Positions 1-12,623 of a stretch of DNA of 64,000 bases are shown here, piece after piece. The position numbers and the translations under genes were made by a program. The notes under the pieces were generated by a model. The model did not search any database, had not been told where the DNA came from, and saw nothing but the letters and a program-made list of their open reading frames with translations. The stretch's first letter is position 1. Each line of letters begins with the position of its first letter. Where the stretch lies: assembly GCF_028583425.1 (NCBI RefSeq), contig NC_072807.1, positions 33,051,001 to 33,115,000 on the forward strand, read 5' to 3'. Origin of the DNA: Eublepharis macularius (taxonomy: Eukaryota; Chordata; Lepidosauria; Squamata; Eublepharidae).

Positions 1-90
1 CCATTTTCTCCAGGGGAGCTGATCTCTGTAGTTTGAAGATGAGTTGTAATTCCAAGAGATCTCCAGGTACCATCTGAAGATTGGCAACTA
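1..90 (+). mobile_element. hAT family-1 element, right part (cut by window edge)
   Basis: Matches the 3' 90 bp of the 220 bp family described at 26532: ccattttctccagggg, then gagatctccaggtaccatct and the terminal ttggcaacta. Confidence 0.75.
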
Positions 91-1324
91 AAAGATTTTT
101 AGGTCAAATTTGCCTGGATTGGAGGAGGATTTGGCCCTGCCCTCCCCGCCCTCCCCCCCCCCCCGCCACAGCATTAAACACGAAAAGGTTTGGCCCAAGG
201 AAACAGAAACTAATTCCAAAATAAATAGCAGGTTCCTTTCTCACAAAGGAGAAATGAAATCAAAATTCAGGGTATTCAAAGCAAGCTAGACAGATGGTGA
301 AATCAGAGCACCATCTCAGCTCCAACCCCTGTGCCAGGAATGTCGCAACATACAGGGCAGTTGGGAGTGGGTAGAGAGAGTTTTTCCTTTTTGAAAAACT
401 AAACCACAGTTAATAGACAACCCCAGATTGGTAGCCTAGATCTCAGCCCATTTCCAGTGGAATGCCCCTTTCTTGGCTGGTCTTGCCCAACAGGTGCCTT
501 TTTATTTACAGTTCCTGCTTAACTTTGTGCAGAAGTCCAGCAAGTATTGAAATGCAAATTCTTTATTAAAATGACATCACCTGCTGTTCTAACCTTTTGA
601 TCCTCTGTTTCTTAGATTGTCTGTTACAATAGCACAAATTGCATCATCGTCCAGTCGGGCAACATGGCAGCCCGCGACTTTAAGGAATTCCAGTCACTCT
701 GACCGAACACCTAACCTCTCATATTAGACATACATAGTGAGAAGCTTAGCGCTAAGCCTATTGAAGACACCAGACACTACTTTTCTTCCTTGAGTGTACA
801 CGATTATACCCAGCTTCTGCATGTATTTATGCGGCTGAAGCAATATCCTAGATCACATTTAAGCACTTGTCCTGCTATCATCGCACGGGCATATGCCCAC
901 CTTGTAACCAAAGTTCTCAAGGCAACTCAGATCTGATCGAAAGCTATACCATTTCATAAAATCTTATTCTGAGCATACATTCTAGCTACCAGCACACAGA
1001 AATCTGTAAACAAGTAATAAAGCCTTGCTCGAAGTGTCACATTCCTTCTTCTGAGGTATCATGCTTGTTACATGTCTCCTCTAGTGGAGACTGGTCACTG
1101 GAGCAATTTGTAAACATTTTTTGTTTTGGCTATTCTAATTAGGATAGATTTCAACCTTGAATGAATTCCTTCCCAAGGAAAATATCAGATACATGCATGG
1201 CTCTAGCTTCTCAAATATTTGTATAATTCATTTATCATTCAAACTTGTCAGATGTCATGTTCTTTGGGAAAATGCGTCATTTTGACAGGGTTTCATCCTA
1301 ACCTCTGATCTTTTATTCTGCAAA

Positions 1325-1480
1325 CAAATAGCAATTATTTATTTTAATTTATTTATTTTATTCGATTTTGTATTCCGCCCTCCCTGCACCAGCAGGTTCA
1401 AGGCGGATTCCAATTAATAGAATATAATAAAATACAGTATCTTTAAAACCAATAAAACATCTTAAATATTTAAAAAAGAA
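1325..1480 (-). repeat. Interspersed repeat tail, reverse
   Basis: tttaatttatttattttatt, then gtattccgccctccctgcac and caaggcggattcc: the reversed 3' end of a common squamate repeat, followed by A-rich sequence. Confidence 0.5.
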
Positions 1481-2121
1481 CACACACAACAAGCAACACA
1501 GCAGCAAGTTTTGAAAAACATATGGCAGCAGATTTCACAGGCAACCACTACCCAACCACCGAAATATATGGCAAAGGCTAGGTGGTAGATATCCCTTTCT
1601 CTAGGTGGCTGGCAAGGAGGCCCAGAGCATCAACCATATCAGTACTGAAGGGTATATAAGGCCCTCCAATGCTACTGGTCTTTACACATGTCTCCCCCTA
1701 ATGGAGAGATATGTCTCGGGTTATTCCATGTAAGAAACAAACCCATTTTTCCTCTGTAATTGTTGTGTTTGGTGTCTTGAAATATATATGGGTTAGTGCT
1801 AGTAGGGGACTTATAAATCGGAAGCAGAGCACTATTTAAAAATACCAATAAAAACCCACCTACTAAAAACAGAAAGCTGCCCCATCGAATTATAGTTTCA
1901 GGTTCGTTGGAGAATGTTGATAAACGTCAAGCCACTTTGGTGCCCTTTGTTGGAGAAAGGCAGGCAGGGAAAGGTCTTAAAGAAATGTCTCCAATAAACT
2001 AAAGAAATAGTAACAGCTGAGAGGCGGTACAATGTAGTGGTTAGAGCATTGGATAAGGGGTAAGAAACAAGCCAAGGGCTAGAGCTACAGAGGAATTCTC
2101 TCAGCCACCGAACGATGCTCA

Positions 2122-2203
2122 GTGCAATCCTAAGCAGAGTTACTCTAAGCTCATTGATATCAGTGGGCTTAGACTGGAGTAAGTCTGTTTAGGATTGCAT
2201 TCA
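2122..2203. repeat. Short palindromic repeat (gtgcaatcctaa type)
   Basis: An 82 bp inverted repeat from gtgcaatcctaagcagagtt to gtctgtttaggattgcat, centred on gatatcagtgggc. It occurs again at 37840-37923. Confidence 0.65.
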
Positions 2204-4420
2204 TAGACTCACTATCCCAGGTCTTCTTTCTGAGTGCTTGCAAAAGATGCAAGAAGCATGATGCTTTTCCTGGCTAGGTGTGCACACTATCAACAGGTCC
2301 CTTCTAAAGGAACCCCAAAATGGCAGCTCTATAGGGACTCATAACTCAGCAGGCCAGCTTTGGTTGTGTGAAGATCACTGTCCTAGAAGAAGTTGGTTAG
2401 GGTCACAAGCAGAGCGCTGGGGATAGAGAAACAGGGTAAAGGAGCTGATGTGGGGACACTGGAATGGGGCTAGGACCTCCCTTGCCCCTAAAGGCACCCC
2501 TGCTGCCTTCCTACCCATTTGACAAGCCCGCCTTTAGCCAGACGACCAAGGCTGCCCCATGAAACGAGAGAGAAAACAGTGATTTAAAAACAGGAGAGAA
2601 ACGCCTGCCAGAATGTCAACACGTGCAAAGTCCTCGGTGAGCAATTCTGAAACCTCTCGGTTAGGAAAGAGGTGGGCAGCTCCAACAAATAAGCTTGTTC
2701 CTGTTTTCAGAAGGGATTTTCCCAGAAGTACCCAAGGGAGGGCGTAGGGCAGCTGTTGGCAGAACCGAAGACAGTGCTTCGTGCAGGGCCGAATCGCAAA
2801 AGATAAATATTTGCGAATGGCAGAAGCCTGTGTTATCTAGTGCATCGAAAGGACGCTGGGGAGGAGGGTTTTTTCCCACCCCCTTCTTACTCACCCACCC
2901 CAGCTCGTGAAGGGAGAAGTATAAACGAATGACACAAAAACCATAAACTGGGCCCTGTGCCAGAAACAGTGAATGAACGGGCTCTTTTGTAGCTGTATTA
3001 TCTCTCTGTGGAAGATTGTCAAAGACTTACTGTATCTTATCACTCCAGCCCTCGGGAGGCCTGGCAAATCACAAGGCACAGAACATCTTCACTTCCTCCA
3101 CACCACCCAGATGCCGAAAAGATAGCAGGGCAGGCCCGGCCCCTTTACAGTGCCTCTCTGCCCACGCTTTGCGTCTCGAAATTGCCGACTGGCAGCCCAC
3201 TGAGAAATGCCAACAGGTCGTTGGCCTGCAAGCTCTCTGGTCCCAAGCTTTCCACCAGTCACTGGGCTGAAGATGCTAAAGCAGTCAGAACAGAGCTAAA
3301 GCTTAGGCATCCATCACACATTCAAAGATGAGCAGAGCCAATTCCAACAGGAGCCAAAGCGAGGCAGCCATCTCTTAATCGGTGGTAGAAGAAAACCTGT
3401 CCGACTCTTAATGCATAAAGAAAATCTTTTGCACAAGTCATAATTTAGGGACTTCTCTGGATGGATTGTCTCTGGTTTTACTGACTCGTGCTCCAAGAGG
3501 TTTGCTCTGGCCCGCACAGTTCTTTTCTTCCATTTCCCCAATCCTCGCTGCTGTTAGTAGTCCTTTGGAAATAACATGAAACAGAGTGCTAAAGATTATT
3601 GGATCACAGATGGAGAGAGATAGGCAGCAAATGCCATCTTTGAAAATAAACACAGCTATTGATCTTTTCCCCTTCTTCCGTATCTTTACAAAAATACACA
3701 ATGAAAATAGCTGCATAGTAAACATTACCACCAGATTAGAATCTTTTCTCTCAATTCGAAGCAGTTCACCTTTTAAAATAATAATGATGATGATGATGAA
3801 CCATCAAGCACGTTTACTTAGAAGTTCATTTGTAGAATTCCTTAGGGGGGGGAAATATGAATCACTGCAACATTCAGCCTGGAGAATTCAAAAGCTTGCC
3901 CACTGGGGTGAGGGTGAAGTTGAGCATCTCAGATAAAGGAGAAAAGCAACCAGTAATTTTACAAGCAACTGGTTTGGACTATCGAAATTCAAAAAGCCAG
4001 CAAAGTATGTAACATTGCTGCTTTCTTTGTGATCAGTTCGTGTTGTTCCCTGCCGACCCGACGGCAAAAAATCCCTGCTGTTCCTGAAAACACAGAGGAG
4101 CATGAGCAAGATCCTCAATTTTAATAACGAACAGCCCTGCGGCTCCTGAATTTATTGCAGCATCAACATCTGGAGATCTGACGTCACCTTCTAGGGCACG
4201 AAGTGTTCCCTTCAGCTGGCAGAGACATTTATGTCCAATGCTCGAATAAGCAGAAGGGCCAGGAGGAGGAGGAAGAGAGATCCAGTTTCTCAAGTCCAGG
4301 TACACAATATCACAATGCACAAATGAAAATAAGATCCAGTCAAACAAGCAAACTCCGGCAGTCTTTAAATGGTATGATTCTTGACCACCAGTCGTGCAGA
4401 CTCACACAAGCATGCCTCTT

Positions 4421-4624
4421 AGAGCCAAGCTACAAGTGACGCCTGACACAGGTTGGACACTTGTCAGCTTCCCTCAAGTTTTGATGGGAAATGTAGGCGT
4501 CCTGGTTTTACAGCTTGGCTCTCCATTACAGCTGCAAGACCAGGATGCCTACATTTCCCATCAAAACTTGAGGGAAGCTGACAAGTGTCCAACCTGTGTC
4601 AGGAGTCACTTGTAGCTTGGCTCT
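4421..4624. mobile_element. 204 bp foldback element, copy 1
   Basis: Almost fully palindromic: arms of about 90 bp start AGAGCCAAGCTACAAGTGAC and end GTCACTTGTAGCTTGGCTCT. The interior contains cctcaagttttgatgggaaa and its complement. There is no open frame and no clear TSD. Confidence 0.8.
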
Positions 4625-4674
4625 AGGTTGACACTCCAGAAACAGTGCTTGCAGCTGATAGGTAAACGCTACCT

Positions 4675-4823
4675 GATTCCACACACGTTGGATAATGCAC
4701 TTCCAATCCTCTTCATAGATCATTTGGAATGGATTTTTTCATGTGCAGAACAAAAAATCCACCTCAAACGATTGATAAAGTGCATTGAAAGTGCATTATC
4801 CAACGTGTGCGGAATCAGCCGCT
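4675..4823. mobile_element. 150 bp inverted-repeat element
   Basis: gattccacacacgttggata, then atgcacttccaatcc, pairs with attgaaagtgcattatccaa and cgtgtgcggaatcagc at the other end. The centre holds ggattttttc and its inverse. It is a miniature DNA transposon of unassigned superfamily. Confidence 0.7.
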
Positions 4824-7800
4824 AATTCTTATTCCACTTGAATTTATCATCTGGCCTGATTGATGTCCTCCTAAGAAAGATGTACCATCCATATTAGCAC
4901 CTTTATTTGACTCTGTGAGATGCTCTAGGCTTGCTTTTCTCAAGGGCACAGCTGCGCACTTCAGCAGCGTCCTCTTTCTAATGTTATGTTAGCAGAGTGG
5001 GTAGAAAAGCATGCAGGCACCTCTCATGTACCAGTGGAGCTTAGCACATCCTTCAAACACAAGGCAAACGGCACATTCCCAAGTACACAAATGATCCAAG
5101 ATCTTTTCAATGTATTACATGAAACACTGCTGCACTGGTCGTATGTTGCATTCACCCACACGTGTCCTTGCAGGGGTGAATCTGTGGCCAACCCCACTGC
5201 CTAACATGTGGACCTGTATGGTACGAGGAGAGGAAAATATGCTTTGGTTATGCATATGCATTCACAATTTCCCCCCCCTTACCAAGAATGGCGCCACCTG
5301 CTTGAGGCTGATGGTTTGCTCTCCGCACTGTACACGCACATACCCTTTCCGAGATTACACATACTAAGATTCTTTAGCCAATGATCTAAAAAACTAATCA
5401 CCATTAGCCAACTGCTGTCGGCTAACTGCCTGCTTGCAGGAAGAGTGGATTATAAATCAAATATATAAAAGCTCCAAACTTTTCAGATACCTTTAATTGG
5501 AAGGGGAAAAAATGAGTCAAGAAAGGTGATCCGTTTTTCTTCTTAAACCAGGTGTTGCAAGGAATGGCTAAAAATACCAACACTGCTGTCTAGGAAAAGT
5601 AAGTTATGGCAGAACGAGGCTACAATTAACTGATAAAGGCCAAGGTCGTAAAGACAGACTCGTTCCAGAAAACTTCTATTTCAGGCTGACCTGCAATCAT
5701 AGGGTAGGCCCAGTTTTGCAGAATACAATTGCTTGATTAACACTGGGGATTAGCATCACACCCCAACTGGGTACAATTCATTTCCTCAGCTCTGGCTTTA
5801 TATCTGAGTAGTGCAAAATAAAAAAATTTGGTAATTCCCAGTCTCTGCTCTCCACTAGCGATAACAGAACGCAGTCCACCATAACAATGCCCGCTCTGCC
5901 GTGCCCATCTCACAACTCATTCTTACCCGACCCGAATCCAAACCTGAATTGCTCATCGTTCTGTTTGCTATGCAACATATGGTTCATAAAAAACACTCAA
6001 GACTCTTGGCTGGGCAAGGGAAACATTACCAGCTGGCAATCCCATTAACTGAGAAAAACCTTTGTGGCAAAGTGACCATACGGCAAGCTGCCAAGGTTGA
6101 TTCTGCATGTAACCGATTTCATTTTATGCCATTCCAAACAGATGCACCAGGCAACAAACTCCAGAAGTTTGTTCAACACGCAAATCCTTTCAAGCCGCTC
6201 GAATGCACAACTCCTCCTTGTATGACAGCCGTTTAATTCTAGTTTCCCCAAACATGCATAGCCACACACAACCACAGTTAGTATTACTGAGTAACATATA
6301 AGGGTGCAACAGATACTGGTAGGGTAACAGTACCGTACATCACGTCCAGCCATGGTGGCCTGGCATTAAACCACATCAGATATTAATTCCTTGCAGTACC
6401 CATAATCAAACCATAGTGGTCATCTCTCCTTCCGTGCATTTTTATCCCACTATTCTGCCAAGGAGCTCCAGGGCTGCATACAGAATTCTCCCAATGCCCA
6501 TTTTATCCTCACAACAACCCTGCAAGGTAGGAGAAGTTGGTAGATCTTAGCCAGCCCAAGGCCACTCAGCAAGCTTTCACAGCAATGTGGGGATCTGAAC
6601 CCAAATCTCCCCATTCCGAGTCCAACATTCTAACCACTATACCATGCTGTCTCTCAGCATACAGAATGCTGTCAATGGAAAAGCCGGGCTGTGTCCTTTT
6701 TAAGAACATATCCATAACCAGTGCTTCCGGTTTCTATCATTGGTGATAAACTTCCTGTGGCTTGGGGAGAACATTATAGCATTTTAAAATGTATTACTCT
6801 GGATATATAAACATGGGGGTGGGGGGGAACGCCAGAGTTATTTGGCCTAGTGTAACAATGGAAGACCATTTGGGTTTTCATTTGGGTATAAACAAATACA
6901 TAGTGAGTTTGGTGGCACAAGCCCCAGTGTGCTCAAATGAATACCCAAAAGGGCCTAAGGCCATCTCTTTCTTTCTTCTGGGACTTGCATGGTTCTCGAT
7001 TTCTGCCTGATGTTTCCCTGGTGCCACGAGAGCCCAATCATTACATTCTCACCCTAATGGCATTTCCTAGGCTCTGCCCACTGAAGGCCTATGTGTACGC
7101 TAGTGCTATAGTTACAGGGGAGGGGGGGGGGGAATTAAGCTGCACAGGCCAGGCGCTGCCCGCTGATGAACTGGTGCAATGTGGTTGCTTGCCACTGAAG
7201 CTCGCACCATTCTCAGCCCTTGGAGCATGCACGCACATGCGCTCCCCCAACGCAAGCTGCAGGCACAACTTTGGCAAACCATAAATGGCTCCGAAAGTTG
7301 AAACCAGAGGCTAAAGGCTGCTTACATTTGCGAAACCCATGCAACAAAAAACAGATGATCTTGTGGGAACGGAGTGAAAAAAGAAAAATCTCCCACAGCC
7401 AACTCTGGAAGAGGAGGAAGGACTTTCATAATATTTTTTTTTAAAAAAAAAAACACGTCAGAGGGAGATGAAAACCAGCCCTACTCTGGGGTGGAGGGAT
7501 TAGATTACCCGTTCTTGGAAGAGCAAACCTTGCTTCATTTGTTTCCACATTTAAGGAGCCAGAAGATGGAAACGCAAAGCGCCCAGGAAAAAAAAGCAGG
7601 CCAGGGGCAAGCATGACCCTGAGCAAGTGCAGAGCGCTTCTCATCCATCTTCCTTGGTTGGAATTCCTGCCAGGGCTTTCATGGAAGTTTGAGCCCGGCC
7701 AATTACCTGTTTTTATAAAGCATTTTTTAAAGCTATGCCTGTCTTTGGGGTTCTTCCTTTTCAACTGGGTTGTTCTCACTCGGAGTGATTCCTATTATTT

Positions 7801-7870
7801 CAAGAACCCTAAATACCATCTTTTTTTTAAAAAGTTTGTGCTTAATATTCACAGCTTCTTTTTAGAATCG
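4824..7870. other. Intergenic, no gene seen
   Basis: One reverse SINE at 6430-6660. The rest has scattered frames under 116 codons without recognisable motifs. Confidence 0.55.
6430..6660 (-). mobile_element. tRNA-derived SINE, reverse
   Basis: Reverse complement of the SINE: the tail-side cccattttatcctcacaaca comes first and the promoter end (ccaacattctaaccactata) last. Confidence 0.75.
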
Positions 7871-7875
7871 ATTTG

Positions 7876-8094
7876 TAGGGTTGCCAGCTCCAGGTTGGGA
7901 AATTGCTGGAGATTTGGGGGGGGGGGGGTGGAGCATGGAGAGGACAGGGTTTGGAGAGGGACCCCAGCATGGTATAATGCCATAGAACCCACCCTCCAAA
8001 GTAGGCATTTTCTCCAGAGGAACCGATCTCTGTTGTCTGGAGATCAGATGTGATTCCGGAAGATCTCCAGCCACCACCTGGAGGTTGGCAACTC
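7876..8094 (+). mobile_element. hAT family-1 element
   Basis: A 219 bp copy starting TAGGGTTGCCAGCTCCAGG and ending in a decayed ggttggcaactca. It includes a run of G at 7916-7928. TSD is not clear. Confidence 0.75.
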
Positions 8095-8539
8095 AAAACG
8101 ATTCCCGGGAAGCGCCGCGTTTGGGCCCCTTTCCAAATCCATCTCAAACAGACTAAACAAATTTTTTAAAGGCTCCGCTGATCTTGAAGGAGGCTGCCTA
8201 CAACCACCCAAACACTCCCTCCCTCCCCAAAACGGAACATCTGCCCCCTCCCTCATGCAGCTGTATTCGTTTCCTCGGAAGTAAATCCAGCTGTGCTCGG
8301 GATTGCGCTCGGGCGCACGGCTGCCCTCGCCTGCCTCGCCACCCCGCGACCTGATGCAATAGCGGGCTGCCCTTCCATCCGTTTGCATCACTGGAGGGAG
8401 GGGGAGAAATTCCATTTTCTCCTGCCCCGTTTGGACCCCACCGGGTCAGATTCTTTGCGCTGCAAGCCAGGGGGGCTCGATCCCCTGAGAACAGAGACGG
8501 TTTCAGGTGGGGGAACCGGGAGGGTCTGTAGCAGAAGAG

Positions 8540-8617
8540 CAAGATTCGAGTCCAGGAGCACCTTAAAGACCAGCTAGATTCCCAGGGTCGGAGCTTTCAA
8601 GAGCCTTCATCAGATAC
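8540..8617 (-). mobile_element. Penelope-type tail at the edge of the CpG island
   Basis: Minus strand: ctgatgaaggctcttgaaag, followed by gtctttaaggtgctcctgga. CTGATGA and GAAA remain, but helix II has only three pairs and no UA cleavage site follows. Confidence 0.5.
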
Positions 8618-8678
8618 AAGTGGGAAAAGTTAAGATTTCCAAAGAGGAGGAATTTTTGCGCACAAAGGCTGTCCTCAC

Positions 8679-9180
8679 CTGCGGCTGCCGGTGTCCGGAT
8701 CCGTCCTTCCGCGCAGCTAAAGGCGCCCCTGGCAAGCGCATCTTCCTCCCCGGGGCTGTTCGGGATCACTCCGGGCGGCCGGGCAGGCTCGAACCCGCTT
8801 TCCCGTGTGGACGCAAAAGCTCCCGTTGGCAGAAGGTGGAACCTCACGCGAGGCTCTTCCAAAAAGAAAGTCGAGAGTTCCCAGAGCCGGTCCCTGCTTC
8901 TGTGCAATCTGGAGCGTGATCCGGATTCTCCTTTGGCGAAGCCCGTGTGCACGCGCCGAGTCCGGTTGCAGCCCGATCCGGAGTTGCTGCGGCGGCGGCT
9001 GCTGCTGGGCTCGCGATCCCGGCTCTCTCCCGGCCCCCTCCGCATCAAAGGAGGAGGAAAGCGGTGGGAGGCGGCGGAGGGTGCCCAGAGGCGCACGAGG
9101 GAGCCGGCTGGGTGGGTGGGTGGAGAGGGGAGGAGGAGCCGGGGGTGTGCGAGGCGCCGGCGAACGGCTTCGGGGACGCC
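8679..9180 (-). other. Candidate noncoding first exon, minus strand
   Basis: On the minus strand the island contains a near-consensus splice donor, CCGCAG followed by gtgagg, with the exon border at 8679. With a start near the CCAAT box this would make a GC-rich 5' exon of about 0.5 kb. In human the next gene downstream of PPCDC in the same orientation is C15orf39, whose coding sequence would then lie left of position 1. This is inference from order and orientation; the upper border is a guess, and plus-strand transcription is not excluded. Confidence 0.25.
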
Positions 9181-9499
9181 CCGCAGCCAATCGGCTCAGC
9201 CGGCGGAGGGTTTGGCCTCGAGAAGCAGAAAGGGGGAGGAGGGGAGGAAGAAAAAGAACTTTTCCAGTAGCATTTTTCCCTCCCCTTTTGAATGCAATCC
9301 AACCACGTGCTTCTCTGCCCCGGGCTGTAACACGTTTACTCGGAAGCAAGTCCAGGTGCCGGGAAGGGAAAGGGATTCCCCGCCCCCGGGGTTGGAGCCT
9401 GGGTGAAGCAGGAAGTAACTGCAATGCATAAAGCGGGGTGGTTGACCTGTGGAACTCTGTGCCACGAGGAAGGGATTTCGATACAGAGGGATTGGTTTT

Positions 9500-9625
9500 A
9501 GGTGGGTGGCTGTGTTGGTCTGCTGTAGAACAGCAGGATTTGAGTCCAGGGGCACCTTAGATTGCAACAAGACTTTCAGGGTGTAAGCTTGCCAGAGCTC
9601 CCTTCTTCAGACACAATTAAGGGAA
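9500..9625 (-). mobile_element. Penelope-type tail, variant family
   Basis: The minus strand of this segment ends with the PLE-style tail (gaccaacacagcc, then acccacct). Upstream lie cctgctgttctac, aaggtgcccctggactcaaa and ctgaagaaggg. The ribozyme core is degenerate. Confidence 0.5.
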
Positions 9626-9811
9626 ATCCCCAAACCTTTATATCCCAGTTAACCGTCAGTGGGATGTTATAAGGGAGGGCACCTTGATTAGAGCAGAAAT
9701 TATTATCTCTAGTGAGATAACAATCCTCGATTTCTGTTCAGCCCTGGGGGAATCCATTGTTTTGAATAGGGACTATAAACTACTGCTATGTATTGTCGGT
9801 TACTGGAAGTA

Positions 9812-9920
9812 TGATCCTAGAACAGCAGGATTTGAATCCAGTGGCATCTTAGAGACCAACAAAGTTTTAAGGGTATGAGCTGTCCAGAGTCAAAGCTCTC
9901 TTCTTCAGATAGAATTACCT
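9812..9920 (-). mobile_element. Penelope-type tail, variant family
   Basis: Second diverged copy, 0.3 kb from the previous one and in the same orientation (minus-strand ctgaagaagagagc and gccactggattcaaatcct). It may be a separate insertion or a segmental repeat. Confidence 0.5.
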
Positions 9921-10926
9921 ACTTGGTAGTTTCTGTGTTGTTTAATATGTCAGGCTTAGAATTGCTTTTGCTCTGTTTCAGCATTGCTTCAACTCTGTAT
10001 TAGATTCATCCTGGTTTTAAATCTTTGCAAATTTTCATTTATGTACCCAATTACAGGGTTTATTGAAATGTCCTTGAAATGGACTGTTCTAGCTCCCATT
10101 GTGCAATGTGCCTTGATTGCACAAGGCAATCTGCCTGGATTGCACAGTGAGAAAGGCTGTCTCTAAATAATGTAAATAGTAAATAAATATATAATAATAC
10201 ATGAGTTTGGGGTGGGGGAGTTGTGGAAGGTTAGTCTCTGACCCAGTGGGACCTCTGGGTTCACAGGCTGATAGACTTTGAACTGCAATTCCCTGTACGT
10301 TTTAAGCCCCACTGACTAAAGTGGAATTTACTTCTGAGTAAATATGCATAAAAAGGTATGCACCTTTTTTTTTTTAACCTAAATGTGCACAGGCTTATAC
10401 TGTCTGATCAGATGCAGGGCAACAGTCTGCAGGGGGAGGCAGATGAGCAATACAAAGAAAACAGCCTAAAATGTCACACACAAAAACTGCAACCCTGTTT
10501 CCTTAAAAAAAAAAAAAAAAGCCCTCCTGAACCACTGAAATGAAACATTCAAGCACTCAAGCTACAGGACTTCTCAGGCTGGAGATGCACACGGGATCGC
10601 ACCATTTATCAACCACCTGACAAGCTAAAAGACTCCCTCAAATTCCTTTAGTGAAAACTCCCACTTCCCCAAGCTTGCATGGAGATAAAGTCAGAAAGAA
10701 ATTCCTCCATCGGCCTTATCAGTTTAGCCCTCTGAATGTTCATTTCTACTCTTATAAGAGCCTTGCAGGATTACACCATTTAGTCTAGGCTTTTTCCTCA
10801 AAAGGTCAAATTGATGTCAGTTCTGTCCACTAACTGATATTTAGAGATAGACTGCCTCTGATGGGTGGAGGTTCTGCTTTGCTCTCAGGGCAAATCACCC
10901 GTGAACCTGTCTCATCCCCTTTTAAA

Positions 10927-11186
10927 TCCAGAGCCGTGCTAGTCTGTAGTTGCAAAATAGCAAAGAGTCCAGTCACACCTTTAAGACTAACCAACTTCCT
11001 TGTAGCATAAGCTTTCGAGAACCACAGCTCTCTTCGTCAGATGCATGGAAGGTATGAAGAAACTGGCCAGAGATATATAGGTGGGGAGGGGAAGAAGGAG
11101 AGGGTGCAGGGAGTGAGGGCCACGTAAATGCAAATCAGTTGCAAAAGTCATGAAAGAGGTGGCGCACACAATCCAGGCTCGGTGTG
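10927..11186 (-). mobile_element. Penelope-like 3' fragment with hammerhead-like core
   Basis: A family-1 unit on the minus strand, flanked by ATCCCCTTTTAAA (10914-10926) and ATCCTCTTTTAAA (11187-11199), a 12 of 13 TSD. It includes the untranslated segment upstream of the ribozyme and the full tail ending in ggctctggat. Confidence 0.8.
11003..11040 (-). ncRNA. Hammerhead-like core, Penelope family 1
   Basis: Intact minus-strand 38 nt core: CTGACGA, GAGA/TCTC helix II, GAAA, GC-TTAT-GC helix III and TA cleavage dinucleotide. Confidence 0.6.
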
Positions 11187-12623
11187 ATCCTCTTTTAAAG
11201 CCATTATCCCTCCAGCCAGTGTTCTGAGAAACTCTTCTTGGAGGCAAGTCAGGCTATCCCTGGTGGACTGAAAGTAGAAACAGCCACTCCGTTCCTTGAA
11301 ACCAGAAAGCTTTATTGAACATGCACAGGCTCTGGGAGTCTCCTGCCACAGAGCAAATCACAGCATAACTCTTAATATCTTTTTGCAACAAAAAGAGCAG
11401 GAACCAATAGCAACGTTGCAACACAACTGCCTCCTAATATGGACGACTAAACAGTTAACCCAATGTTGCTAATTTACCCTTAGGCCTGGTATATCTGGGA
11501 AGACTGACAGCTGTCTTAATGTTGCCATTTTACCCTTGGGCCTTGTGTATGAGCCCTGCTTACTTTGAACTTATGGCTCCACATTTGACTTATATCAGGT
11601 CCTTAGTAAAATTTCTCAGGACGCTAGTCTATCCCTCTGTTTTACAAAAAAAGGTAAAAAGAACCCTGCTGGACTGGAACGAAATTCAGCTAGGTCCTCA
11701 TCCTGTTTCCAGGTAACTGACTGCCGGAAAACTACATGGCATAAAAGCTATGCCCTCTGCAATTTTCTTCCTAGGAACTGGTATTCTGAGATATATTGCC
11801 TCTGGACATGGAAGTTCTATTTTCCTATCATGTCTAATTGCCATTGATCCAGTGTATGTTTTCAAAAATCTCCATTTAAAGTCTTTCTACAGAATGCAGT
11901 CCTGTGCTTCTCAGAGCTACTCGACGGGCAGAAGTTTTCCTCAAAATTGCATTACGGTGTTCTACATGAAGGGTAGAGGACAGAACTAAGAATGATGAAT
12001 TACGTCTCCCCTGCACACCTGTACAATTTTATTTTTCTTTGAAAAAAGCAGCAACCTCATAGCAGGGGCTGGTGTTGCAAAAGGGCCGAGAGAAAGGCTT
12101 CTAGTTCGGAAGGACCTGAATTCAAATTTTACCTCAGCCACAAATTCTTAGGGATCTTTAAGCAAGCTACTTTCACCCTCCTGGTCCCAAATCTGAAATA
12201 TTATAGGCCTGTTTTGCAAGATGCTTGCCTTCCAGCTTTTTGAATGTTGAAACAGTGATATAAATGCAAAGGATGATGGGGGGGGAGGGGGATTATAAAC
12301 AGCAGGAAATCCGGCCTTCTACAACCATGTTTTCCTTCCCAGTTTGGGGAGATCCCCCCCCCTTCTTTTAAATATTTAAATAACAAATGTAGCCCACTTT
12401 AAATAAAAAAGGAGGGAAACAGCCCTTTAGCAGTGCTCCCATTATAACAAAGCCGGGCCTCAGGCGATACACTAAACCCTGTGGGTTAAAGTGGCCAACT
12501 TTTCTCCCTCATAAGCTCCTCTGCCTTTATCTGGATAAGAGAAATGCCACTGACTGGCTCGGATAGGGCTTTAATAACCACCTTTCTTCACATTTGGCAA
12601 ATCTAACCCTAATCACCAGTTTA

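Larger units (their letters stand above)
91..4420. other. Intergenic, no gene seen
   Basis: Contains the small repeats listed at 1325-1480 and 2122-2203, a SINE promoter-like remnant near 2024-2080, and otherwise apparently unique AT-moderate sequence. The short frames near 2.7-4.3 kb show no domain and overlap on both strands. Confidence 0.6.
8190..9420. promoter_or_regulatory. CpG-rich island, probable promoter
   Basis: This 1.2 kb stretch is far richer in G, C and CpG than its surroundings. It contains a CCAAT box (agccaatcgg, about 9185-9194), several GC-box-like runs such as gggggaggag near 9231-9246, and no recognisable repeat apart from a Penelope-type tail at 8540-8617. Several open frames of 100-235 codons cross it on both strands, but they overlap freely, carry no known domain and are what high GC alone produces. 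The island most likely holds a transcription start site for a gene not otherwise visible here. Confidence 0.6.

Noticed and set aside
8563-9570. Overlapping open frames of 100-235 codons on both strands near 9 kb
   Set aside because: They coincide with the CpG-rich island, overlap in several frames, have arginine/proline/glycine-rich composition expected from GC-rich DNA and contain no domain.
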